Shown piece after piece: positions 10,238 to 21,516 of a DNA stretch of 64,000 bases. Position 1 is the stretch's first letter, and each line of letters begins with the position of its first letter. The DNA is from Cerrena zonata. Taxonomy: Eukaryota > Basidiomycota > Agaricomycetes > Polyporales > Cerrenaceae. The notes beneath the pieces are model-generated. The model was not told where the DNA came from. It made no database searches and saw nothing but the letters and a program-made list of their open reading frames with translations. The position numbers were made by a program, and so were the translations under genes. Where the stretch lies: assembly GCA_038087015.1 (NCBI GenBank), contig JASBNA010000002.1:2356001-2420000 (forward strand), in the 5' to 3' direction.

Positions 10238-13200
10238 ATGGATTACCGCGGTCAACGACCGCCCCGTTCAGCTCGTCCACCACAGGCTCAGGGTCCACCA
10301 TCATACCAGACTCAGAATCCAATAGATCCTCCTTTTACTCCTCCGTACCCGTCACCTCCGGAAAATGCACGAGGCATCTCCTTTCAGAACACCGAACGTG
10401 GCGATAGGCAGGGACCAGTAGACCACCCACGCCATTATTCTGCGTACCTGCCCCAGTCCCCGACTCAACTCGATCCGTCATACGCCGAAGCAGGAGGGTA
10501 TCCTGATGAGAGGGTTGGGCGGAAGAAGAGTTTAGTCAGGCCAGATCGTGAAAAGATAGATCCAAGCCATCGACAATTTCACTACCGAACGCATGCTGCT
10601 CAACTCCAGGAAGGAGGCGACGGAAGTTTTCAGCCATCGAGTGTGTTTCTCCGTCCTACCCCGAATAGGTGCTTTTCTAACATGAATGTACTTCTTGTGT
10701 CTTGCTAGCTACTGGGAATCAACCCCAAAGAGCCAATCTTAGAAGAGGTCGTTCACTTCTTGCACGGGAAGAAGATGTTCAGGAATCCGGACTGACGCTC
10801 TTCAGCCGAGGAACACTACGACGCAAGAAAGCAACGTCCTCCTCTGTTGAACCCAAATCAAAGTCGAGAGGTTGCTTTAACGATATCGGACCAGGTCCTA
10901 AGGATGGCTGGTTCATCTACTGTTACATACTGACATGTTTTGTCCCGCCATTCCTTCTAAAGTCGTGTGGTAAGTTTTGTAAACGTATACGTTTCATGAC
11001 GTTTCTAAACTTGGAACAGGTATCCGCACGCCCGAACAACAAAGAGCATGGCGAGAGAAAATGGGTCTCCTCTCCATCATCATATCCCTAATGGCCGGAG
11101 TCGGTTTCCTTACGTTCGGGTTTACCGAGGCTGTTTGTGGACAACCACCAAATCGTTTCCAGTCCGGCTTCATCCAGAATGCATCCGTCATCATTCATGG
11201 CTATGACTACGATTTTTCAAATTTCAAGCACCCGGCTGTGGGAGATTTCGACGGCAATGCGAACCCACTCTTTGAAGGAAACTGGGGCGTTGCCGGTGCA
11301 GATATTTCGTTCATGTTCCAAAATGTGAATCAAAACTGCAAAAACTTCATCACCAAGGCTGCAAACTCTTCCATCTCTGGAGACCATGGTAATGTCGACT
11401 GGTACTTCCCTTGCAACGTTTACAACCAGTTTGGCACGTCCCCCGCCAACTTCACCGGATATGATCAGTCGACAACTTGCCATACCAGTTCGACAGCTCG
11501 CACACAGTTATCCACATTGAAGCCGCTTGGTCAAGTCTACTACACTTGGGATGCCGTTCGAAACCCCAAACGTAATCTGGTCGTTTTTGAATCGTAAGTT
11601 GATTTTCAAGCGAGTTGACAGATGGGTTACTCACGATGTACACGTAGGACTGTTCTGGACCTAAACCTTCTACAGTGGCTGAGCAAAGCACAAGTCGACT
11701 ATCCTGCCGTCTTCGATGAACTGATGCACGCCAACGGTACTTACAACGGCAAAGATCTTTCCATGTATTTCCTGAGGACAAATCAGCGGGCACTGGGGCA
11801 CTGTTTACAAGACATCGTAACTGTCGGTTTCATCGATACTAACAGCATCGGATGTGTCGCATCACAAGTGGTGCTGTACGTTTCACTTGTATTCATTGTC
11901 GGCGTCGTCGGAATCCGATTCCTCATGGCTGTCATGTTCGCCTGGTTCTTCTCTTGGAAACTCGGTAATTTCAAGAATGAATCCTACCAACAACGAATGC
12001 AACGTGCTGCCGAAATTGAAAACTGGACTGATGATATCTACCGTCCGGCTCCTGGTCAATATCGTCCCAACGTTCACAAGAATGGACTGGCGAAAGGAAT
12101 CAGGGGAATTTTCCCAAGTCACTCTCGTTTCACACCATCTGATAACCTCAAGGGAGCCGGCGGCCGACCGACAACTACGTATGGTATGCTTGAACCTATG
12201 CCTTACAAGAAAGGTAGCACTCCTAGTATCTATACCACAAGTCGCAAGAGTGTCGCGAAACTTGATAGTCCATACAGACAATCACGAAGCTCAGCATCCT
12301 TGGGTGATTCCCAGCGTGGCTACTTCGCAGATAACCCTTGCCCATTCCCTCTCAACAATGTCGTCCCACAACCACCGCCTGATTGGGAACCTTTCGGCTA
12401 TCCCCTCGCACATACTATCTGCCTTGTAACTGCATACTCCGAGTCCGTCGAGGGTTTGCGAACAACTATCGATTCTCTTGCAACCACCGATTATCCCAAC
12501 AGTCACAAGCTCATCCTCGTCATTGCAGATGGTATGGTCAAGGGTGCAGGAAATGACCTCACTACCCCCGAGATTGTTCTGACGATGATGAAGGACTTCA
12601 TCATTGATCCTGGAGAGGTCGATGCCCATTCCTATGTTGCCATCGCTGATGGTCACAAGAGGCACAACATGGCAAAGGTATACGCCGGATTCTACGACTA
12701 CGATGACGCCACTGTGGAACGTTCGAAGCAACAGCGCGTACCTATCGTCCTTGTCGCTAAGTGTGGAAACCCTCTGGAGGCAAACGATGCTAAACCTGGT
12801 AATCGTGGTAAACGTGACAGCCAAATCGTCCTCATGGCCTTCCTCCAGAAAGTTATGTTCGATGAGCGTATGACCACGTTCGAGTACGAGTTCTTCAATT
12901 CGATATGGCGGGTCACTGGTATCAGTCCAGATCGCTATGAACTCGTACTCTGTGTCGATGCTGATACGAAGGTCTTCCCGGATTCCCTTAGCAGGATGGG
13001 CGCGTGTATGGTCAATGACTATGAGATCATGGGTCTTTGTGGTGAAACAAAGATCGCTAACAAGGCGGAGACATGGGTCACCATGATTCAAGGTTAGTTT
13101 TTCTGATCTGCCTGTTCCTCTCAGCATACTGATCATCCACCATACAGTCTTCGAGTACTACATTTCTCACCACATGACCAAGGCCTTCGAATCCATGTTC

Positions 13201-14848
13201 GGTGGTGTCACTTGTCTGCCAGGTTGTTTCAGTATGTACCGAATCAAGGCACCGAAAGGTAGCGACGGCTTCTGGGTACCTGTTCTCGCGAACCCGGATA
13301 TCGTCGAGCACTACTCAGAGAACGTGGTCGATACACTGCACAAGAAGAACTTGCTCCTCCTCGGTGAAGATCGATACCTCACGACCCTCATGTTGAAGAC
13401 CTTCCCCAAGCGAAAGAATGTTTTCTGTCCTCAAGCAGTCTGCAAGACGGTCGTCCCGACACCTTCAGCGTGCTCTTGTCTCAACGTCGGCGATGGATTA
13501 ACTCTACTATTCACAATCTTGCTGAACTGCTGCTTGTCCGTGATCTTTGCGGTACATTCTGTTTCTCTATGCAGTTCGTCGTAGGTATGGAATTAGCTGG
13601 TACACTCGTCCTTCCCGCCGCCATCTCGTTCACTCTTTACCTTATTATCATCTCTATTATTCCTGGTGGTTCCGACACCACTATACCCCTCATTCTACTC
13701 GCCATCGTCCTTGGTTTGCCTGGTTTCTTGATTGTAATCACATCCCGCAAGATCGCCTACGTTGGATGGATGTTAGTCTATCTCCTCTCGCTACCCATTT
13801 GGAACGGTATCCTCCCCGCCTATTCATTCTGGCACTTCGATGACTTCTCGTGGGGTCAAACACGTCAAGTTGACGGAGACAAGGCTGAGGGTAATCATGG
13901 AGACAAGGAGGGAGAGTTTGATTCGTCGCATATTGTGATGAAGCGATGGGCAGAGTTCGAACGTGAACGAAGGTGGAAGAGTGAAAGCCAGTCAAGAGAC
14001 TCCGCGAATTACTCCCCGGGGTCTCATTCACCCAAACAGTACGTGAATATATTATCTATATTGCTTCTGTCACTAAACTATCCAATAGTCCTGACAGCAA
14101 CCGCTACTCGATGGCTTCTAATTCTGACACATTCCATCCTCCTCAGCAGCCGTATGACAGCACTACGTATGATTCTTCGTACGCTAGTAGTGGTACACCA
14201 CGGCCACGCCAGGATAGCAATCAGCTCCTCATGCTTCCTGCTCCTCTGGCTGTCACCCGCAATGCTTTGACCACGACTTCAACGCAAGCCTCAGCGTCGA
14301 CTACTGTCCTGTCACGCTCAAGTGAAGACGGTTATTCTGAAGTAGGATCGCAGCAGCGCCTTGTCCCAAGTCCTGGTCATGACTCCTACACAGAGGAATA
14401 TGACACGCCGCCAGTTGCAGCAAGATACCAATCGCAACAATCTGGCTCTCCATTCCAAGACCGAGTATCGCGAACTGCAACCCAGAATGCTGGAGTCCTC
14501 CGACAAGCAACGACCTCGCAGTATCCTGGTGAGACACAAAACCCTTACAGCTACCAGCTGTCGGGTTACGAATCACCTGTTGCTTATACGGCTGAGCCGG
14601 ATGAGTTGCCTAATGTTCCTGCAACCGCACACCCAGTTGCATCACCCTACAACAGGAGTCGTGGGATTAGCCTCGCTGACAACGGACCTGTTCCCGGACC
14701 TGAGGGTGTACGACGAGTATCTCGCCAGCCCAACAAGCGGCCGACCTCACAAGCTCCACCACAGAATCGTTATTCGCGATCGTCGTCTTCCCCCTACCCC
14801 AATCTTCCCCCAGGCGCCGCCCCGCCGCAACCTGGATACGGATATTGA
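10238..14848 (+). CDS. Chitin synthase, CHS3-type (division 2, class IV-like), with one frame break
   Basis: Plasma-membrane processive enzyme that polymerises UDP-GlcNAc into cell-wall chitin; about 1,444 residues. Six exons: 10238-10640, 10709-10969, 11020-11593, 11648-13092, 13148-14038, 14089-14848; introns 50-68 nt. Order: disordered Pro-rich N-terminus, membrane segments near residues 205 and 245 flanking a cytochrome-b5-like/CHS4-type region, another membrane pair near 490, and the GT2 catalytic domain with LCVDADTK (about 849), [11 protein letters not shown] (about 966) and the signature QRRRW (about 1006). Several C-terminal membrane helices follow ([19 protein letters not shown]), then a 290-residue Ser/Pro/Gln-rich tail. 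Odd: at 13455-13457 one base is missing ([12 protein letters not shown]). Adding one makes the CDS divisible by three; as written it truncates the enzyme just before QRRRW. Confidence 0.93.
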
Positions 14849-15412
14849 GTACTGAGTTTCGAGTCATAAGAACATAGGACCTCAAGTTGTGTAATAAGCA
14901 TATCGATTATTTGGACTTATGCAGACCCTTTGATCGCTTTCGTTTTTTTCCCCTTTTTTTCTCGTTTCGCTCATCCTCATCGGACCTACATAGTTGCACT
15001 TACTCTTTCGCCATATCGTACCAGTACATGTCAACGATATTTAGCTCGGCGTCCGTCTTCACGACCCCCCGCATTCACGAATGTTTTATGAATCCTCTCT
15101 TGCATCCCCATCTTCATCTACGTAGTGCTTCTTGCTTGTGCTGCCATACACTTGCATTCTCTACCGATACCTAATGCTACGTACGTACGTTCTTTACAAT
15201 TAATGGTGAACCGGTGGCGTCTTTGGACGTCGATATCTTCGAACATATCCGTATCCGTCAGTGGAGCCATAGGCTCACTATATGTCAAGTTCAGGCGGCA
15301 TTGCATCATAGATACAAAGTCGTGGATTGGCAAGCCCCTATGTACACTTTCCCTTCATCCACCTGTCTGAGTATTGAACATTATCATACTTGCACTATCC
15401 CGCTTTGTCAAT
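14849..15412. other. Intergenic region between chitin synthase and the DUF3140 gene
   Basis: T/C-rich 3' UTR of chitin synthase, then the short promoter of the DUF3140 gene. Nothing else is recognised. Confidence 0.4.
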
Positions 15413-15997
15413 ATGAAGTCCACAGAAGAGGTTATTCAGCAATTTAACGAGACTGTCAACATGTCGGCAGAAGAGTTGGAATCTTGGCTGAAGGATCCCC
15501 AAAGCAAGAAGGCGGGGACAGGAGTTGGACTGGAAAGCGGAAAACGTATCAAGGAAATTCTCAAGAAGAACCCTAGCATGGATCCAAATGGTTATGACGA
15601 GGTAGCTTCATCACGGATGATAATGTTAATGCACGCTCAACCTTTCGTGGATATAGGAGGATATAGAGCATATGCGCAAAGTCGTAGGGTCTGTATGCTT
15701 CTCACCTTGTCGGAGCTACTACTCACTCGACCCATTAGGTATAACAAACGGCACTTGGCGCAAGAGGATCACTTGAAAGAGACCAAAACTAAAGAGGAGC
15801 TGGAGAATGCGAAGAGTACTATTAGGTGAGTATACGAAAAAGATCTAAATCATTGGAAGTACTTACTCATGAGACGTATCACCTATTCTTATAGCGTGAA
15901 GAACTGGGGTCATGTACGAATCCATATGTTACGCGGTGGAGGACGCACTAACTCTTCGATATGTTTCGTTTAGGATCCCATCAAAAACATGGAGTAG
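15413..15997 (+). CDS. DUF3140 family small protein
   Basis: A 116-residue protein of a family shared by fungi and bacteria whose biochemical role is unknown. Five exons: 15413-15601, 15657-15688, 15739-15825, 15895-15913, 15974-15997; introns 50-69 nt. It begins MKSTEEVIQQFNETVNM, has the family core SAEELESWLKDPQSKKAG and GLESGKRIKEILKKNP, then EHMRKVVGYNKRHLAQE and the closing NWGHDPIK motif. No membrane segment or signal peptide; charged and helical throughout. The exon lengths sum to 351 nt. Bacterial DUF3140 proteins are sometimes labelled DNA-binding without proof; I would not transfer that. The very short exons 2, 4 and 5 make it easy to miss in automated annotation. Confidence 0.85.
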
Positions 15998-16304
15998 AGT
16001 TACAAAATGAGTAATTAAGCTGCAGACGGAAGTATTGGAACTTGTATCAAGAGGATTCCTAGCAGCAGCTCTAGTCAAATGTGAGGTTGTGGAAAATGTT
16101 TATGTGTGTTACAGCTTGAGCGTTCTTGAAGAAATGCCATTATGAGAAAGAAGAGGCGGTCATTGTTCCCACGGTGTCATAAACCCGACTTGACGGCACT
16201 AGCATCATGAATGTTTTAACCTCACAGCTCCCTGTATGTGGAATATACCACCTTTATAACCGTCAACCCTATGACTTTCTCTTCTTCTACCGCCATGGAA
16301 GAGC
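15998..16304. other. Short intergenic spacer
   Basis: About 300 bp with nothing recognisable. An ATG at 16295 precedes the chosen start but its frame stops at 16358-16360. Confidence 0.35.
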
Positions 16305-19032
16305 ATGCAGTACCACTATCTAAATGCTGCACCGATGTCCACGCTCAGGTTGTTCAAACCTGAATCGGAGAACACAAATCCTTTCCAAGGCGAGTCTAAA
16401 TTCAACGCTTCTGCAGAAGGCGCAGAACACCAGTCTCAGACGGACTCCCAAAAGAAGAAGAAAAAGAAAAGGCAAAAAAATCCACAAAGCCCAAGGAGTC
16501 TACAAACCCTCAGCCTGAAGCTGATGATGACCGGCCCTCTGCGTTGTGTATAAGCAGGAATAAACATTGGCGGTACATTAGTTCTTACCATGTATGTCGG
16601 TTCATGGTTGCTTTTTTACTCAGTTAATATGTGTTCCATATTAACTGTTTGCTCATAAGGGACCGTGGCTTCAACTGCCATTAGAGCTACTCGAGTCGCT
16701 CCTCATATTAAATTTGGATCCCAATACTTTGACCGCTTCAGAAACACGAGCCCCACAGACGCACTCCTTACTCAAGGATACCCCATACTCTCCTCGAAGC
16801 CGTGGTTTTGCTAGCATCAGCGACCACTCCTCTCCAGATTCCCCTCGTAGTCTTTTTGCGAGTCTCCCTCCACCACCTCCACTGCCTTCACCCAAACCGG
16901 GGAAGGCTACCCCGCCTCCCATAGATCCTGGAGTGTTCCGTTCGGTCGCCCAAATCGTAGGTTGATCGACGAAGCTTCAGAACTTTCTGTGCGAGCATCT
17001 TCAGGACTCTCTGCTGCCGCGCTCGGTTCTCTGCGTGGGGGAACCAGCTTCGGACGTGACTCATGGAATGCTGCACAACTTCTTGGTCTCAATGGTGCTA
17101 ATGATGGCTCGGGTCGACATGTGCCTATGTCAGCAAATAGAATACATAGACTCAGAGTATTAGCAGTGCAGAAGCTGGCAGAAGCTTATAAGGCTGATGA
17201 AATCGCGTCCAGCGTCATGGTTATGCAAGGCGGAAGCGTGTTTGATGATATTGCTGACCGCGTTCTGAAAGTTGGTAAGTAGTAGTGAACCTTTTGATCT
17301 CCGCTGCTCTCACGTTAACTCTAGATCCCAATGACGTCGATGCAAGATATGTTCAATTTTTTCATGAGAAAATTCCATCACGGTAAGCTATCCTCAGTCA
17401 TAACTCGGCCAAGTGAATTCTGAAGTGCTCAGGTCGTACAGGCAACTGGCTGAATCAACGACTACCCATCAACTGGACCGCCTCATAGCTGTCCAACCGC
17501 ACCGCCTAGAATTCTTCCGTACACGCGGTATTGTACATTGCTTCCGAGACGAATATGCTTGCGCTGTAAAAGACTTCACTCATGCTCTGCGAGAATCGAG
17601 AGCACAACGCAAGGCTCGAGCAGCACATCGTTCTAGTGTTGCTTCGGACCACCATCATGGCAAAGGCTCGAGAAAGAAAACTGGAAAAGGTGTATCGAAA
17701 ACGAATGGTCAAGCACCACCGAATGGTACAAGCGCTCCGTCGATATCTAAGTCACCGAGTATTGATGGTCCCAACGGAGAACCATTGTTGCTTCATCCCT
17801 CTGTATTACCAGATGCACCTGACCCTATTGAGCCTCAATGTGTCTTCCTACGTGGAGCTGCATACCTCCAGCATGCCGTCTACCTCATCGAGGATGCTAT
17901 TTTCAGACTGGAAGGCGTTAGAAAGCAACCTTCTGCGGAAGGTGGAGAAATCCGGCTTTGTTACATTGAAAATGGGAGGTATGGTGGTCTCGAGGTGGCC
18001 AATCCTGATGGACCTCTTGGCAGCCGAGACGGTGCGAAGCTTCAAGCCTATAGAAACACGCTTGCAAATTCTGGTTTCAGAGACCAGGTTACAGGACTCA
18101 TCAAGAAGGCCTTACGCGACCACGAAAAATTCCTCTCCTATTTCGACACTCTCGAAGGCCATCATAGTGATTACACAAGGCGAAACCTAGCTGAGAAAGC
18201 CGAACTTGCCTTCCGTATCTGCGAGAACATGCGACCTACCAGCCACCATGCCCCTCCACCTCTTCCCGATCTCCCAGTCATGTTCACCACGTATCATCCC
18301 TTGCTTGTTGAGTCGCATTTCAGTGTCTTGATCTGTCAACTATTGTTGGGAGACTTCATCTCCCTCGTACCCAATTTTTATCGTGCCGCTCAACTGGTCG
18401 ATGGGTTAGAAGGTTACCCTGTTTTCCTACCACCCCGCTCCATGGCACAGGCAGAGTTCGTTGAAGTCCTCGAACGCCTGGCCAGTGGCTGGAAAAATGG
18501 TATACAACCTCATACCTTGTCATTGAGCAACGAGTTAGCTCTTGTTCCTACCTCAAGGTCGAATGGCAAAGGTGTCGACCACTCCATGCTCTCCCCTATC
18601 ATTGCTTCAGCGACGTCATCATCCTCGGACCTGACTATAGATACTACAATATCAGGATCATCTAGTTCTACCCCGACGTATCTCCGTATGGCAGCTTCCG
18701 GTTCAAGCTGTCCATACGATGATATCTCTGGTGTCATTGATGATTCCAGTCCTTCCATTGTTGAACATTCACCAACAGGTGGAGAAGTTATTCTCAGCAA
18801 TGCCGTCTCTAACATCCTCGTGGATTCTCTCGACTACGCTCGCATGCTCCTGGTCCCTGTAGCTGCAAGACAACGCGAGAAAAGGATAGAGAGGTCAGCA
18901 GTAGAAAAGGCTAGTATCAATGGAAAGAGGAAGCCTATGAATATCAATATTCCCCTGCATGGTCCGAGAGTCGAGGTTCTACTAGCTTGGGTCGGGGCTG
19001 TTCATCTGTACGAGCTAGACAGTGTAGCCTGA
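16305..19032 (+). CDS. Large helical protein of unknown function (TPR-like region), two frame breaks
   Basis: Not named. About 853 residues after allowing for two missing bases. Exons 16305-16591, 16660-17274, 17325-17382, 17433-19032 (introns 68, 50, 50 nt). The start is the ATG at 16305 or the in-frame one at 16335 (MSTLRLFKPES). After a Lys-rich tract comes the most conserved-looking part, ISRNKHWRYISSYHGPWLQL, then a Pro-rich linker and helical stretches with paired repeats (NRIHRLRVLAVQKLAEAYK; LDRLIAVQPHRLEFFRTRGI; YACAVKDFTHALRES) that look TPR-like. The C-terminal half is mixed helix with a Ser-rich loop. Frame breaks: within the oligo-A tract 16456-16480, and at 16955/16956 where ATCGTAGG should read with one more base (IRRLIDEASELS). 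No enzyme motif, signal or membrane span. A scaffold role is a guess. Confidence 0.75.
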
Positions 19033-19338
19033 GTCCGACTAGTGTTATGCGTCGCAGTTACTTATCCCGAACCCTCACCTACGTCCGTTGGATTTTATAC
19101 GTCTACGTTTCGCTTCATAGAATATCATAATCAGATTCGACGGACATGTGTATGTCGAATTCCACCGCTCAAACTCCGCGGCATGCCGAAGGTAACGGCG
19201 CCTAGTGCGTGATTCCAAAGGTAACGCGGGTAGAAAACTAAACCTCAGAGTGCAACCGCGACTAGCTACCTCGGGTTGGGCACGAAACCGGCGACTGACT
19301 ACAATACATTCAAAAACAGATATACTTAGCTTACTCAC
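19033..19338. other. Short intergenic spacer
   Basis: About 300 bp between two + strand genes. It must hold the upstream 3' UTR and the next promoter. No motif stands out. Confidence 0.35.
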
Positions 19339-20166
19339 ATGCGTTCTTTCCTTACTCTTACTCTCGCTTTTGTCACACTAGTAGCCGCAAACACGGAAAT
19401 CGTGAATATTGTTGCTCAAACTAATACCGGCGTCAACCTGAATAGTCCGTATGAAGAACGATGGTCTGAGTCGCTTAACGCAGTCACAGTGTCATGACTA
19501 AATACCTGTTTATAGGCCAAAATTTACGCCAGACAAAGCTGAGCAATTACTTCATATTCTACCAGCTCCCTATGGCAGTGACCTACGGTCGGTTTGTGAG
19601 GATTCAAAACTCCCATGTCTGAGCGAGACTTGGGTAGCGTTGGACCTCGACAGTACCTCATGGAGAAGCTTCTCAAAATTCACCTTGAGACTATCGTGGC
19701 CTGCTTCTGTGCGTCTTGCTTATGTATCACAACGATGTCCATCATTCAATGTACTCTTAGTCTCCTGCGGATTTCCGCATTGACACGTATTCCCCCAATG
19801 ACACCATGACTCATCTCACCTCGAAAGAACATCGTTTTCCACTTGCGACGGCTGAGGCAGCTCCTGAACAGGTCGAGCAGCCTCACATGACTCGCCGTTT
19901 ATACGCCCGGATACGTGCAGTCAGCACAGGCTTACGCCGACCTTCATCACACCAAGACCGTGTTGATCCTATGCAGTATATACTCCTTTTGGAGCCACTT
20001 TATCTAGGCGTATTGCCTGCCTCAGTCGTCCCCTATTCTGTTGTTCCTAGTGCCGGTGGTCCTGATCGCTGCATTTGTGGTTGCACCGTTTGCCAATGGA
20101 TACATCGAACGTGTCGCGACAGAAACACGCACAGAACAGGTTGACAGTAGACAAAAGAGGGAGTAA
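19339..20166 (+). CDS. PIG-X/PBN1-like ER membrane protein (GPI mannosyltransferase I accessory), one frame break
   Basis: Candidate accessory subunit of the first GPI mannosyltransferase in the ER lumen. Three exons: 19339-19448, 19516-19708, 19761-20166 (introns 67 and 52 nt), about 235 residues after removing one base. A cleavable signal peptide (MRSFLTLTLAFVTLVAA) is followed by a lumenal beta-rich part with WVALDLDSTSWRSFSKFTLR, RRLYARIRAVSTGLR and MQYILLLEPLYLGVLP, and a single C-terminal membrane helix (LFLVPVVLIAAFVVAPF) with a short basic tail. This topology and the 'YARIRA...LEPLYLGVLP' pattern fit PIG-X/PBN1, but my recall of that family is imperfect. Odd: at about 20034 one extra base shifts the frame just before the helix (VVP|ILLFLVPVV). 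As written, the protein would lose its anchor. Confidence 0.5.
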
Positions 20167-20735
20167 CAATGTCAGTGCAATACAATCAACACCTCTAATA
20201 TGACACTGACATATCTCCATAGAATACTTTCATTTGCTTATGTTTAGGCAATAACATACATGTCAAATTCCAGCCGAGAGTATTATCTCCATTCATCAAA
20301 TGGGCACCGGTGTCTAGGACTCTAGGTCGTGGACTAAACCGTGACCCCTAACCTGGATACACCCTAGATGCCAGTTAGACTCGCCGGTACTCACCCCCAC
20401 CCCCTGACTCGAGTCTAGAACATAGGTTACGTTGTACTCTATTGATAACAGTAGCATCATGTTGAGGCTTGCGTTGCCTGTTGTCATGTTCTACTACGGT
20501 TACTACTTTCAGTCATACTCCAGACCTTTGGGCGATGATCGACCCACAATTGAGTTCGTTCTGGGTGACGCCATTAACAGGCCTGGTGACCTCCTAGAGC
20601 CGTGCACGGACCTACTTCTAACCCATGCCAAGCTCCAGTAACTACTCCTCTCACATAACCACCACTACCACCAGTCGTGCTAAACCTACCTAAACTACAT
20701 TTGCATCTTCATTTCTCTTAAACTTATAAGTAATT
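20167..20735. other. Intergenic region
   Basis: No supported gene. A 69-codon open frame at 20432-20641 has no splice or homology support. It presumably includes the promoter of the small gene at 20736. Confidence 0.4.
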
Positions 20736-21231
20736 ATGGCGACCACTATCGCTCAACACCCTCCTGCTAGTAAGTGACATCATTACCCAGGAGCGGAATC
20801 AGACTCAGCAGCACCCCTTACAGTGAAAGTAGGAGGTCGCCGTTTGTCTGTCAACTCACGTCCCAAACCAGCGGTTGGAGCGTACGTTCAATAACACCAG
20901 TCAAATTAACTGTCGTTCTTAGAGTCTATTTAGTGGGCAGAAGTCGCCCACACCTCCCTCACAGGAGCAGGAGCCGACTGATTACCCACGCCCAGTTGCT
21001 CCAGGAGACCAGCAAGTTCACGACCCGCAGCACCCTCATGACGATCATGAAGAAGTACCTAAGAAAGACAAGAAGCGGGGACATGGTGCTCTTGACCACG
21101 AGAGGAGGTTACAGGAGAGTCTGCACAGGAAGGCTGAACAGAACAGGCCTACCAGAGACCTTGCAAACGCCAAGAACGACCGTGGAGGTAAAATCATTGG
21201 TCAACCCGCTGGTAAAGCCATTGTGGTCTAA
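20736..21231 (+). CDS. Small charged protein of unknown function (134 aa)
   Basis: Not recognised. Exons 20736-20769, 20809-20881, 20934-21231. The first intron is 39 nt, short even here (a 21-nt alternative keeps frame too); the second is 52 nt. The sequence starts MATTIAQHPPA, has a basic patch KVGGRRLSVNSRPKPAVGA, a Pro/Gln/His/Asp-rich middle (HDPQHPHDDHEEVPKKDKKR) and a helical end (ALDHERRLQESLHRKAEQNR) closing with GGKIIGQPAGKAIVV. The summed exons are 405 nt, which supports the model. No signal peptide or membrane segment; probably a soluble, partly disordered protein. It converges with the eL28 gene, with 285 bp between the stops. Confidence 0.6.
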
Positions 21232-21516
21232 TTCCTGTAGACCAATGAACGGTGGCGTTGATGGATCATGTACCAAACGAATCGTTGCCTGTTGTACTTG
21301 TAATGTACCATGACCTGCACTGTATCATTAAGAAGCAAGCATGTAATACTACCTCGACCTTGACATGAAACCTCATTCACGCCAAACAATGTTTCATGAA
21401 TATGCTGCAATCGGAGGGCATATATTCTCCATGAGGTGATGGGCATAAAAACATGCGAGGCAGTAATGCTAGATGCGAAAGGAAGAAGTACAAAGCGATC
21501 CCAGGGCAATATACAC

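Noticed and set aside
12291..13136. 281-codon - strand frame
   Set aside because: Antisense of the conserved chitin synthase catalytic exon.
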